A DNA stretch of 64,000 nucleotides from Mucisphaera sp965279675 (GTDB lineage: Bacteria > Planctomycetota > Phycisphaerae > Phycisphaerales > Phycisphaeraceae): positions 1,302,001-1,366,000 of the forward strand of contig NZ_CBDIIJ010000002.1 in NCBI RefSeq assembly GCF_965279675.1. The letters run 5' to 3'. The position numbers were made by a program, and so were the translations under genes. This document shows, one piece after another, positions 39,001-42,284 of the stretch. Position 1 is the first letter of the stretch, and each line of letters opens with the position of its first letter. The notes below the pieces were generated by a model, which did no database searches, was not told where the DNA came from, and was given only the letters and a program-made list of their open reading frames with translations.

Positions 39001-39186
39001 AACGATCCATCGACCCTCGATAACTCGAACAGCACGACAGCACATCTGATGTCCGCTGGACCTAATCTCACACTCACGGACTTCACAGGTGGTTTGCTTT
39101 CCCTCGGCACGTCCGATCTTGAGCCATCAGAGTTCCCCGTGGGTGACATCGATACGGTGGACATGGTGCTCCGGGCTTTGGCCTGA
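18028..39186 (+). CDS. Giant LEPRxLL surface protein with C-terminal metzincin protease domain
   Basis: One open frame of about 7,052 residues. GTG at 18028 is preferred because AAAGG (18016-18020) lies 7 bases upstream; a GTG at 18022 would sit one base from it. The N-terminus is Lys/Arg-rich and leads to LEALEPRVLLTT (LEPRVLL at 45-51), the planctomycete sorting motif. Approximate order after that: propeller-like repeats with one EF-hand/dockerin-like loop (near 646); three flagellin-IN-like repeats (820-1460); a pre-peptidase C-terminal-like domain (1700-1835); beta-solenoid (1855-3110); the main flagellin-IN-like array (3115-5290, interrupted 3345-3805); propeller-like and two more IN-like units (to 5730); propeller (5760-6060); second beta-solenoid (6085-6460); second pre-peptidase-like domain (6650-6750); a protease domain (6785-7052) with HELGHILGFNH at 6962-6972 and a Met-turn HLMSAG near 7008. 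It is probably exported and surface-bound. No RTX repeats or sortase motif are seen. Confidence 0.9.
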   Translation: MFSRQKRRSALKRRSEKRKQKSLAAKGGNDALAAPAAARLQLEALEPRVLLTTLVGGDVFVYQDTNDNTVEVQLDGDIIVELIAAQYNTATGQIELGSMPGVIESNDLIPGRNSSNISIFNDDGADVSGNFGVLNGSLNGGIGSTVQNSTAVIGNDAGVANFASPDPDETDLQALATLDVGLAQTPATATNTILSALTGTTGALPGRGATFAFISGEVEVPPLTPDADPTTENAVFLVQIDTAQGAANHQVVARIDGAISAEYGIAPEEFGEVVVRAADFNPLDGKLYFVTEATDADEVERDHLFAINFQADAANAVESVLNLELPGGSDPPSLIDGVGGTFVSSLAFDRTADGARLVMWVTDDDGDAGGYLTELFVDPATGGVGLVDPAGTATVPPILARLVDPASVGDGDPEFLSSITGIEFFRDDALAAEQFIYLVDGDAGLLYELDILAAEAAPGEAAPADTFRLMGVTTDGDPDEPSGESIGGMSFDPTTINPFTGDPGVFFATDTETDNLIILDQRFRPTTDASTGAQLFMIYIAKGDAEEGRIRFAVREDNIIDTTDDRTVNPYSGDGGYSWEIVANEPGVETIDQQGAGGVFVGTLLLPEDDDPVNILATPGLLPNPFDGEVPDFTLLPEFYGGPRYDIDGDGSLTAADHVLIPGAQITESLWEFIDGSLVGSLIGNNLDIIGEASISSDGRFLAVVDVDGLDQNANAVGDQLAIIDLQTNTVVQGPVNVVDAASGQTLRGIQGLDFGDRDGDGVDELYAIYDTSSTGGGSAVLGTFNVDANGVFTGVFTGSSTITREASTPPSTAQTAADDVTITLRNGDTISVDLDSIDLVSGSVQSLLDLFNNDAENASGFLEVRGGNANLGQLSNLDFSRLEFIDRSTPLTVTDTGTSTLGLALGLVDPNLTPLRGEDGRDLGSQGELPDGQISSGVDFGDLAVRMVLGTPLGDLDNGSGEALFTATGVNAALTNGAGTVDFTISTRDGSSFEVDLDGAAFAALTDASTVDDLITALNGLADTASSTTLGAETDITIDAQGRLVIADTSTFDGTSEFSVTLGTNAGGVADANVAASVLGLTTTTATESTGTVARIDGAAIDSVNGNLQVSDDTPVAALLVNQGGNLVPVTFNTGADLQITGQDGVARDITVNEAGTLNDLATLGAITANFTLDLSAGNEVALTDDTAAGTAFTIDDLAGSDFVNVLFGVTGGTVTDNGAGDDVTTDVGGIVTTIPVDVAGQTFTSASPLSALFSGGSNVAGVQAFAIDASTGSGFVIDNGSSVGVTLVEFDLSSGEVIRAGQMPTLFGGITLQNAIGSMDFGGDGVLRLHETLNGRMLDVDVSNFRSDDLTALGVTVTGVQRIAIDLQDGTTDLIVDLTGVTTLQGVVDQINFVTGGDVTASVGPTSSLTLIDNTAGGGTFAIRDDIGGLAGALNFAITDGDLNDGSATTGVIQGGANFTQIQVGTRVQTSDGSLAPSIGAITFNPQTGEYLGLDNAVSIQRLSDGNEATSNESAALIRLLGDENGDEQGQSLRDFWVGGTVTGVVDISGSVESLYIGWLVTGDGGGLPSQAGANLFTDNFNVAGDIRELVTSASVGGSIALESQFNLLPVFNPGTEITVGGKLGRVVVGLPDAGFYGTLDVVNPVSFDNGLNASDLPFSEIEGNQDTSTNPVTNAWTLGGALTPNATFFAGDGRFSNDSFEAAEPLGGLRFGGVDGSDSIQVLGQLLSSTDNNDFVDYYSLGLLAGQTISIQLTGGLAVGVFDPDNRLVATNYNEIELVRKFDQLFQYTPTTAGEYRIAVADPTDNPEALFTDDGDLVDAEYELLVFGVGDLGLGGVVAGNVVGQQGGSVVGAAPPTIQTLRGDIGAIRSDTNQTAASYFSAAGNLRSIDSADDIGRRVGTLIDGAGISIFAGGDLGLVRSLLPGGHLQIVDSFVGGDIQVVDAAGLFTGRLVANGGLGVLRADAINGAGADGEEPDRFPTAIRVNADDSRDGDGVIDLIDVAGNLGNIDSGGPQIDTGFGGNVRYMRVGGEIFQDAFYAPGQFGEFRLVDGQAVTIVDDSGSEIRVTPVDTDEDLPIDDEENEAFLTYRTFGIRSGGAVLVDVKSTGGISITGNSGGTGASAEVGSIIANGLGRPVLFNNEEGGGNAVLVESTGDPVSGAVSSDDLRDLLVTIGGGINNPVDVFYIGFDDDQNGSEGERGRFTTISNNTGGEIVNIEATSIGLLSSRGNIGFGTSQGSAAAVEGFVLGDELVSPEVFQVVNDPRNGVVSGSIVTVRSEQALGNFFVTGIVNSVTANAGRVDNPDVFEGLQGAFIVADDQQSEIFNGNIFRIDVGEGILDSGSGDFARAGLFALPRVDGGTIIIGSGAIGEIVGRDAAIYGDIYATIAIGSITLTGDSVISGADILAGVPSPFTTLEFIDNTRSINIGFADGESVFLDRDLSSVSLGERLQPGLNRLTINGTGGIIGSYIGSGLMGRIDVNNGFGIFNSIIASPGIEGSIERVEVDGYGLRGTLVSATGDIRNVIATGRGEQLAVTEFSTIVRESEVVVADSATGLQFNPFSGDLVDRYNDLHRYLGTSPLTPGVTDLDTAGVIDSSIIQTGADVTGEIRAWQVLSTLDGSDFFPFLPVIVLDEFEGILASYSYINVAGRLNSLDITSNAAKLTSVHDVSRAAGLDLGTTLSDVSIAGLSVTAGELGRFTPGADVVGLNLSVSGEIRTLRFENNVLSLPNVSPVLVSSIEARGNSGQIGTLIVGGDLQADVTSRNDIRKVDIGGDLTGTISVLSPDIRGRGLGTFLLDGSLIDGGLDINGDVGRIVIDGAVGQERTTISPVPDQLLIRGDLGSFTSGKRVDGANMALDLVVLGDLRTFDVSGRFTGDVFVSGDLSRFTVRGDSVTSGGTIIGTSIGDVGVTVGGTLGSVTVTGGDVGDGQSDGNSDTETDRVRFVAGEGVGRFTVTNGSVLEDVTVSSSLGDIAAIVVRNGDYLGHAIANAGAIRSFTISGSDFGGLLTARELGRFSIAGSVLTGAEIDMEEAGSVTVGGDVQTGSRVAFERASSLRVGDDLSGVVLVEDGGGRFSLDVGRDLTGQVFIGGDASVSVRGDFTSDVSLPLSTPLTDLGIEPSVGSTIEIQLRDGSPAVQVNLAGVNTLAQLIERIETTVPFVSVAIDSDQEGLVLTDASPNNGATFSVSDVGSGEVALSLGIRTADGGAGDRDNSANGVIDGGTIGFGLVESTTLTSLGAQVATATDVRVTLSNGAALDISLAGATTLDEVINLLDSASAQLSAALDATGTAIELTDLTAGGTTFSVQNAVGSSMATRLGLVAADGGAGDLDGADNNVILGARLTEALVFVDGDVSRATFGGVLNGNLFASGELGRLTADAIDAGVVTAGQDIGTIVVRGDVDNALVQSGILPSVDIDRVAIELGSLIPAQSIVLFDPASGTDASRGELSSFSAANVSSSVLAAGGEFGTLRVSGAFTDSSASSGIVFGVESVRSASDDATPLNSAAEQNAARGAGGDRVLTHGDFRSATIGGAITNSSVTAGVDPGDDGAFDATTPVLAGAPAANDSNVHTSTTGGQSELGSLRVGSFDGASLALADTSIGNTNLPGGQQSLFTFTVAGIDGEAGSPIAALPGTLIGTATSGSPVVVTGASGTVIVRASNGATVEVYDDSAADDVIDALVITGGASNASVTVVDGTSDAAIWDIERILSDDDVSLNSFEFEGEVVGDDAAAGVDVWFDSGLRTLELGGYAGVMAGTLNGQIGGDVSTLAFGSLGSGNLTIGGEVRRFDLDASSDSPIFGTSEVAPSGNVTALNFSPGGVLYTFDGTTGLLQTTTGGTTSVRVDVTDTLGAGIDIDPGETVTVSLRDGDPDITINLSGVYDVQDLIDAFNEQSFRLVLDGSGNPVRDASGQVQIDTSIGDSGQLVRASLNADGNALVFEDLSTNNANPFRIRVDDPTSDLATVLGLDVTDGGVGEGAADGDTILGRELVPGGLSTSLSALLGQTFSGTQRVVIDLQDGSSGLLVDLTGQTTVEGVARAIEDQTDQRVKVLLSSGSRLVLIDQTTGAGTFAVADAVGGLATALGIEAVDGGGADNDAIAGRITGTGVISTATTLAALDVNLSGNEILSFDLGDGQTGLQINLTNFTVNTIGDLQDVIANTAGANGLALEVQTGADGERFLRLVDNGGGAGVLRASDLVGTLLTDLGLAGFDGGPTDADAAADDAISGSPLLGKNASLVDTGLLFTGDQTLDVDLTDGSTVGVTLTGVTTLKGVINAFETAGVGGITAGFDVDGRLVLLDNLGGGNPFAVTETAGDAGVALGLLPPGGPGAADGLITTLPITEVVTSGTRLADLGIGTADQVSITLNLRNGNQQVVDLADATTVEEVIVAINSQTNNLVSAQLAGGGRLALIDNSTGANAFTVSDNVGILAVQMGINATDGIANDTDGRIDGVIVGQTMLESSTRLSTLGIDPAGGAVDIDFRDGTTLTNIDLSGATTLVEVRDALAAATSNRVSFTITADGRLLMTDSSSGGGGTFSISDNGASTIARDLGIARTADSPADGDILGGQLLIGGALPADVLTSLSGAHGFDINVRSGGTISVAFTDANTFGEVIDAINTAASDSAVRAADGGNAVVARITADGRVVLTDRTTGPNAFGLVDGAGTPVADLGLTSDNSLAANVILGDSLFEIDADQVNLADFGISIEAGDSFTITQTDGDDLVVTFGVAPVTLQDLIDEVDTDTSSETVVSLGAEGRLVFTDALNAGVESYRVFTATTDTGNVLEQLGIEASDGGFGDTDGGSDDVIQGTSVFLSSSRLSEVGVAGSGAEEIAIGLADGSRYIVDLSDAVTVGDVITAIESQTNDDVSVVISGSDRLLLTDETAGAEAFTVANLSGSPASDLGILVAGGTTGALVEVADDLGLAIADGDPGDGSAAGDGVILGPAVFGGGFTLSSLGIDPSGGEVLVTFQDGSTATIDLSSATSIADVATLLDAGSGSNLTVTVSNDGRLVITDGTAGGTTFSIADTAGSTIAADLGIAVVDGSADDTPAVADGVIGGDDILASALTLASVGIDPAGANLDVTLRDGTTPSIDISGALTVEALATALGGSGITLTVTVNGELQLVDGSAGGSTFAIADTADAILGRELVSKLDLTDPLSFPDVGAQIDAGVDLRIQLRDGGPALNISLTDLRGDATLSDLVDQINSQAVRYSTDINGVRTVVASGLVTASIDASGRLVLTDNTTGFGAFEVRRTSATGGLLVSNAMADLGLTEGVSVIDGGVDDNDGSFNGVIVGDAIPGASSADVLLSAIRSQVVGLDNDGGTLYALMEGLDTNPSEIIGSLFTTTGAGSGGLPQSLDVAAMAANSQGEIYAVVRVNGGSDTLVRVNATTGQAVTLGLIENNNGTLYEGHVEALAFTPDGQLLTVVSDADGVGSLFNELQGQAIGVMDLSDTDGDGRVTLRRLDVDVTGAIDPIGLPLQNVGGILANQLGLATTDNNALRDGSATIGTILGRDLRQSLTGLEDIEADLGVTLGGGADLTITIADSTLGSGGTGIFNVDLNDALLDVNNDGIRTLNEALSFITEFVNDDAGQTVIGASLSSDGRGIIIQDFSLEDDLAAPSPLTLADAGASDVATLLGVAFTEGTGSDRDGVANQILQGRDIRLAATDASLLTDLGITSDFNRLMSYTLRSGASGVIDLTAATTLGDVRLAIDGVAGLTATIESPTQTVAGLNERITSALQVVDGSVAAPGNTFTLGAGPVDVAGIAVNSQGEIFAVLSDNLADTDRLVTIDPSDRSVRDAGLGDSLIKVDPSGANTDTDIAGIGFDASDQLFAFDFETKQVLLLDTDVTTVAEAVVVDENIGPDPDGDIEGFFVDASGGRHGTLFYAFDLVDGDNNLVNENANLLVSGGFGPIFGTVDPTNGEFTRAASVDGGARALAFDSIGATAETDAFIVTGEGRLVQVNADPLDDEYGGLIADLGRVRDAITNQLLTITAIDFDETSNLLVGLDATRGRLVSIELVDSNGDGALDAALASGLLQNGALNAASFTSLGYNPDPTVLGIEAAGTNGEIVPIVAAGASGTDRLLADSFSRVTIDGDFSGRVQSTGNTVGSVRVDGDFGGLFESNTEIRNFTQTSGDFSGVLSAGDEIGRVNLRNAMTSGSIVADEAIKNLTIGGDFAGEVITGELGTMRVSGAAASGSVILADELRSVNFRGVFDGSLTVGDARSLRFDGLGANAEILVGMDVTSFRTGDTADGSSVVIEGAASTVRVDGTHAGQIATQGEVRSASFRGLDGGLFLAGTDLGRVTVSGDVSGSLISAGVWLGADGVYNTADDQIYGGVIDRVMIRGDYINSAIVAGVLPSEQFGPGIPTDLQAYTGQQDRFLLLVDDLAPVDSAEAGGLLESGIGMVSFGQVLGAGAGSQQASVVAAAGTIGDLRGTGVNLLITREYIDRMNAPTVVSSGFFAPTDSPLGLLNTTAFVQFSEQVLSSSLVLSQDTNNDGDLLDVDDVRGSVVVFDPADGNRILDSDDGLQLALDVIEDTRGNLQTVLYIVGFDGFSGTVEVSLSGSQSDQIVLDRSGLRSLQRDADNNGIAEVGEDAAGTIFDGDSDGVEGGGSSILALQTIDVANDFGPGVTFGGFTQGVGLNQPASTVTSVLETADDIDIFSFDANAFEFVSVELDVLSTPSTSVGLFYRDTQGTDSQADDTYELVTEWTFTPAGSVQFGAELTESGEYFVAVAGFSGASEYNLSVARSTTDTGLLTAMPGLTVQDIAYTSNTLGENGNQLGFNSPKQLVYLNFDGGVAESFDGQDVSFAAFDARQLEDGLAGFTQSIIDQAVDAVLSIYQNIPTGTTQYDGNVTPTLNVANIGANLSTFGSATSGLFFTTFDPDLVGFSGDYTELFIGEAFFGGPGLLGIAESIDGLNMTKDDRALVFTQNFAGFASAVGASDRAEQYARAIGNVTAHELGHILGFNHSMRQLLGFDSQAGRLDDPDNDPSTLDNSNSTTAHLMSAGPNLTLTDFTGGLLSLGTSDLEPSEFPVGDIDTVDMVLRALA
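20488..22400 (+). repeat. Three diverged flagellin-IN-like protein repeats
   Basis: Units begin near 20488, 20968 and 22107. Each has a strand pair ending in L/R-D/N-G-T/D, a VDL or IDL turn, a short helix (TVDDLITALNGL, TLQGVVDQINFV), then a RLVIAD or SLTLIDN strand. They are more diverged and more widely spaced than the main array. Confidence 0.6.
27361..35240 (+). repeat. Main array of flagellin-IN-like protein repeats (about 16 units)
   Basis: Units begin near 27380, 27740, 29577, 30031, 30378, 30745, 31084, 31432, 31775, 32128, 32488, 32890, 33234, 33510, 34609 and 35047. In the regular stretch the period is about 345-360 bases (115-120 residues). The shared pattern is LGI-x-PAG, then V-x-LRDGTT, IDLSGATTL-x-EVIDAIN, a strand, GRLVLTD-T-x-GG-x-F-x-V-x-D, ADLGI, and an Asp/Gly-rich linker such as DGGAGDLDGADNNVILG. 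This resembles the flagellin hook IN motif of FliD. Interruptions at 28060-29440 and 33940-34530 hold beta-solenoid and propeller-like sequence. Confidence 0.75.
38380..39183 (+). other. Metzincin-type protease domain of the giant protein
   Basis: It begins around KQLVYLNFDGG. HELGHILGFNH (codons 38911-38943) gives the three zinc histidines and catalytic Glu, followed by Met in HLMSAG (ATG at 39049-39051) as the Met-turn; the two are about 38 residues apart, within the metzincin range. From about 38640 the base composition is visibly less G-rich and lower in GC than the preceding 15 kb. Confidence 0.75.
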
Positions 39187-39219
39187 TTTACCATGGATTG
39201 GGTTTGAGATGACCTTGAG

Positions 39220-39253
39220 CAGGCGGGAATCAATTCTGGTTCCCGCCTGTTTT
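39220..39253 (+). terminator. Intrinsic terminator of the giant gene
   Basis: CAGGCGGGAA (39220-39229), loop of 10, TTCCCGCCTG (39240-39249), then TTTT. A perfect 10-bp GC-rich stem with a T-run 34 bases past the stop codon. Confidence 0.9.
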
Positions 39254-39313
39254 ATGGATGCCGCGAAGGAAGTGACCGGCGACCGGTTTGTCTGATTGGA
39301 GCTGAGGTAGCTG

Positions 39314-41218
39314 ATGCATTGGACGCGTGCTGGCTGGTGGGTGGGTCTGGTTTTGGTTGCCTGGCTCGGAGTTTTGGGGCCCGGGGCGGGGCAGGCTTAT
39401 GGTCAGTTTGGGTTTGATGGGGAGATCGTGACGGCTCGGGCGGTGTGGCAGGATGGTCGGGCGCTGCCTGGGGACCAGCGGGCGTTGGCGATTGCGCTGG
39501 AGATCGCGGAGGGGTTTCACACGAATCCGAATGCCGAGGCGATGCCTGCGGACACGCCTTACATCCCGACGGTGGTGACGATCGAAGCCGGGGAGGGTTT
39601 GCTGGTGGGGGCGGTGGCTTATCCCGAGCCGGAGATGATCGAGGTGCAGTATTCGGCTGAGCCCCTGGCGTCGTTCAAGGGGCAGGTGGTTCTGCACGTG
39701 CCGGTGGTGGTGGCAGACGATGCGGCGGCGGGTGTGCGGGAGGTATCGGTTTCGATCTTCTATCAGGCGTGTAACGATCAGGTTTGTTTTGCGCCGGCGA
39801 CGCTAGTGGTGGAGGCGCCTTTGGAGGTGCTGGAGCGGGGGGCGGATCTGGAGCCGATGCCCGGTGAGGCGGGGCTGTTCGCGGGGTTTGATCCTTCGAC
39901 GTTTGCGTCGGTCTATGAGGGTGGGGAGGCGGCGGTGGCGCGATCGGGGGAGTCGCTGCTGCGGAATGACCTGTTGGGCTTGGAGTTCACGATCGACACG
40001 GGCGGATTGGTGGGTGTGGTGTTGGTGTTGGCGGTGGCGTTCGGGGCGGGGGTGCTTTTGAACGTGACGCCTTGTGTGTTGCCGGTGATTCCGATCAAGG
40101 TGATGAGTCTGCACAAGGCGGCGGGTGATCGGAAGCGGGCGTTGTTTCTGGGGCTGGTCTATTCGCTGGGGATCGTGCTGGCGTTCTTCGTGTTGGGCTT
40201 GCTGGTGGCGGGGTTGATTTCGGGTTTGGACGCGTTGGAGTGGGGTCAGATTTTCAGTTACCCGCCTGTCTCAGCGGGGCTGGGTGTGATCATCGTCGTG
40301 ATGGGGTTGGGAATGATGGGGCTGTTTAGTTTCCGGCTGCCGTCGTCGGTGTATGCGTTGAATCCATCTTCGGATACGGCGATGGGGAATCTGTTGCTGG
40401 GTGTGTTGACGGCGGTGTTGTCGACGCCTTGCACGGGCCCGATGCTCGGGGCGACGATCGCGTGGGCGGTGAAGCAGCCGGCGGCTTTGTCGCTGGGGAC
40501 GTTTGTGGCGGTGGGGATGGGGATGGCCGCGCCGTACTTGTTGCTGTCGGCGTTTCCGGGGTTGGTGGATCGGCTGCCGAGGTCGGGTCCGGGGAGTGAG
40601 CTGGTGAAGCGGGTGATGGGCGGATTGCTGATCGCGGTGGCGGTGTTCTTCTTTGGCCCGCTGATTCCCGGTCGGTTGGAATGGTGGGTGATCGCGGGGC
40701 TCATTGGCGCGACGATGCTTTACATGGTTTGGGTGGGGTGGGGTTTGAGTCGGCGGTGGGTGACGAGGGTTGCGACCGTGGCGGTGGCGGTGGTGGTGAC
40801 GGGGTCGGGGTATCTGATGGCGAGTGTGCTGGCCGGCAGCAGCCCGGTGCCGTGGCAGACATACACGGTGGCTGCGTTTGAGCAGGCGCGGGCGGATGGC
40901 AAGCATGTGCTGCTGAAGTTCACGGCGGACTGGTGCGGGAATTGTCATTACCTGGAGGGCACGCTTTACCGTCGGTCGGAGGTGGTGGGGTACTTCGATG
41001 ACCCGGACTACGTGGCGTTCAAGGTGGACCTGACGGCGTCGGATGCGGAGGGTTGGCCGCTTCAGCGGGAGCTTGGGGGTGGGGGCGGGATTCCGTTGGC
41101 GGCGGTGTATCACCCGGGTCAGGCCGAGCCGGATCGGGTGTTGCAGGGGTTGTATACGCTGGATCAGTTGCTGGCGGAACTCGAGCCTGAGACGTCGGTT
41201 ACGGCTGCTGGGCCGTGA
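39314..41218 (+). CDS. dsbD: Thiol:disulfide interchange protein DsbD
   Basis: A 634-residue protein that carries electrons from cytoplasmic thioredoxin to periplasmic disulfides. It has a signal peptide (about 1-30), an N-terminal periplasmic DsbD domain with Cys153 and Cys158 (ACNDQVCFAP), a membrane core of eight or so helices with the redox pair in NVTPCVLP (Cys254) and STPCTGPM (Cys373), and a C-terminal thioredoxin domain with WCGNC (541-544). All six redox cysteines are present. GGAG and GAGG occur just upstream of the ATG. It is set apart from the giant gene by the terminator at 39220-39253. It could serve cytochrome c or envelope-protein maturation. Confidence 0.95.
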   Translation: MHWTRAGWWVGLVLVAWLGVLGPGAGQAYGQFGFDGEIVTARAVWQDGRALPGDQRALAIALEIAEGFHTNPNAEAMPADTPYIPTVVTIEAGEGLLVGAVAYPEPEMIEVQYSAEPLASFKGQVVLHVPVVVADDAAAGVREVSVSIFYQACNDQVCFAPATLVVEAPLEVLERGADLEPMPGEAGLFAGFDPSTFASVYEGGEAAVARSGESLLRNDLLGLEFTIDTGGLVGVVLVLAVAFGAGVLLNVTPCVLPVIPIKVMSLHKAAGDRKRALFLGLVYSLGIVLAFFVLGLLVAGLISGLDALEWGQIFSYPPVSAGLGVIIVVMGLGMMGLFSFRLPSSVYALNPSSDTAMGNLLLGVLTAVLSTPCTGPMLGATIAWAVKQPAALSLGTFVAVGMGMAAPYLLLSAFPGLVDRLPRSGPGSELVKRVMGGLLIAVAVFFFGPLIPGRLEWWVIAGLIGATMLYMVWVGWGLSRRWVTRVATVAVAVVVTGSGYLMASVLAGSSPVPWQTYTVAAFEQARADGKHVLLKFTADWCGNCHYLEGTLYRRSEVVGYFDDPDYVAFKVDLTASDAEGWPLQRELGGGGGIPLAAVYHPGQAEPDRVLQGLYTLDQLLAELEPETSVTAAGP

Positions 41219-41311
41219 GTTGTGGGGGGTGTGCGGGGTGCCGGATGATAGGGGATCGAGTAGGATTCAGGCTCTACTACAGGGCGGTTGTCGCCCGGGA
41301 GTGTTCTGATC

Positions 41312-42202
41312 GTGGGCTCGCCAGTGTCGTTCAAATTGGGTCTCGTGCAGCACGCGTGCCCGGTGGATGCGAGCCCGGACCAGAATCTGGCCCACGCGTT
41401 TGAGATGATTCGGGAGGCAGCGGGTCGTGGGGCCGATCTGGTGGCGACGCAGGAGTTGTTCACGGGGCACTACTTCCCGCAGGTAGAAGACCCTGAGCAC
41501 TTTGGGCTGGCGGAGACGATCCCGGGTCCGACGACGGGGGTGCTGTGTGAGTTGGCGAAGGAGCTGCGGATCGAGATCTCGGCGTCCTTGTTCGAGCGGC
41601 GGGCGCCGGGGCTGTTTCACAACACGTCGGTGATGATCTCGCCTGGTGGTGAGATCGTCGGCACGTATCGGAAGATGCACATCCCGGACGATCCTCGGTT
41701 TTACGAGAAGTACTACTTCACGCCCGGGGATGCGCCGGACGGGTTCCGGGTGCAGTCGACACGTTTTGTGAAGACGGGGATGCTGGTGTGCTGGGATCAG
41801 TGGTATCCCGAGGCGGCGCGGCTGACGGCGCTTCGGGGTGCGGAGATTCTTTTCTATCCGACGGCGATTGGCTGGCACAAGGAAGAAGATGACGGTGAAA
41901 ATCAGCGGCAGCGCGAGAGCTGGCAGATCATGCAGCGGTCGCACGCGATCGCGAACGGGGTGTATGTGGCGGCGATCAACCGGACGGGGGTGGAGGGCGA
42001 CCTGACGTTCTGGGGCAGCTCGTTCATTGCGGACCCGGGTGGTGCGGTGATCGCGGAGGCGCCGGTTGATCAGGAAGCGGTGCTGGTCGCGGAGTGCGAT
42101 CTGACGAAGATTCAGGAGTCGCGGATTGGCTGGCCGTTTTTGCGTGATCGTCGGGTGGATGCGTACGGCGATCTGATTCGTCGGATGCTGGACGGGACCT
42201 GA
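41312..42202 (+). CDS. aguB: N-carbamoylputrescine amidase (nitrilase superfamily)
   Basis: Hydrolyses N-carbamoylputrescine to putrescine, carbon dioxide and ammonia, the last step of the agmatine route. The catalytic triad is visible: Glu48 in TQELF, Lys121 in YRKMHIP, Cys160 in VCWDQWYPE. FYEKYYFTPGD and AINRTGVEG also match the AguB subfamily closely. GTG at 41312 is preferred because GGGAG (41297-41301) lies 10 bases upstream; a TTG at 41288 has no such site. The agmatine deiminase gene follows after about 80 bases. Confidence 0.93.
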   Translation: MGSPVSFKLGLVQHACPVDASPDQNLAHAFEMIREAAGRGADLVATQELFTGHYFPQVEDPEHFGLAETIPGPTTGVLCELAKELRIEISASLFERRAPGLFHNTSVMISPGGEIVGTYRKMHIPDDPRFYEKYYFTPGDAPDGFRVQSTRFVKTGMLVCWDQWYPEAARLTALRGAEILFYPTAIGWHKEEDDGENQRQRESWQIMQRSHAIANGVYVAAINRTGVEGDLTFWGSSFIADPGGAVIAEAPVDQEAVLVAECDLTKIQESRIGWPFLRDRRVDAYGDLIRRMLDGT

Positions 42203-42217
42203 GTCAGACCGAGCGTG

Positions 42218-42256
42218 CCTCGCGGAAGAGGCATCGTTGGGTTTTTTCAGTAGAAC
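42218..42256 (+). terminator. Weak hairpin between aguB and aguA
   Basis: TGCCTC and GAGGCA form a 6-bp stem with a 6-base loop soon after aguB; a run of six T follows nine bases later. It may reduce read-through, but the distance to the T-run makes this uncertain. Confidence 0.35.
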
Positions 42257-42284
42257 CGTTCCTCCATTTTGAAGCGACGAGGTC

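Noticed and set aside
18028..39186. RTX toxin or sortase-anchored adhesin
   Set aside because: There are no GGxGxDxUx nonapeptides and no LPxTG-like tail; the C-terminus is the protease domain.
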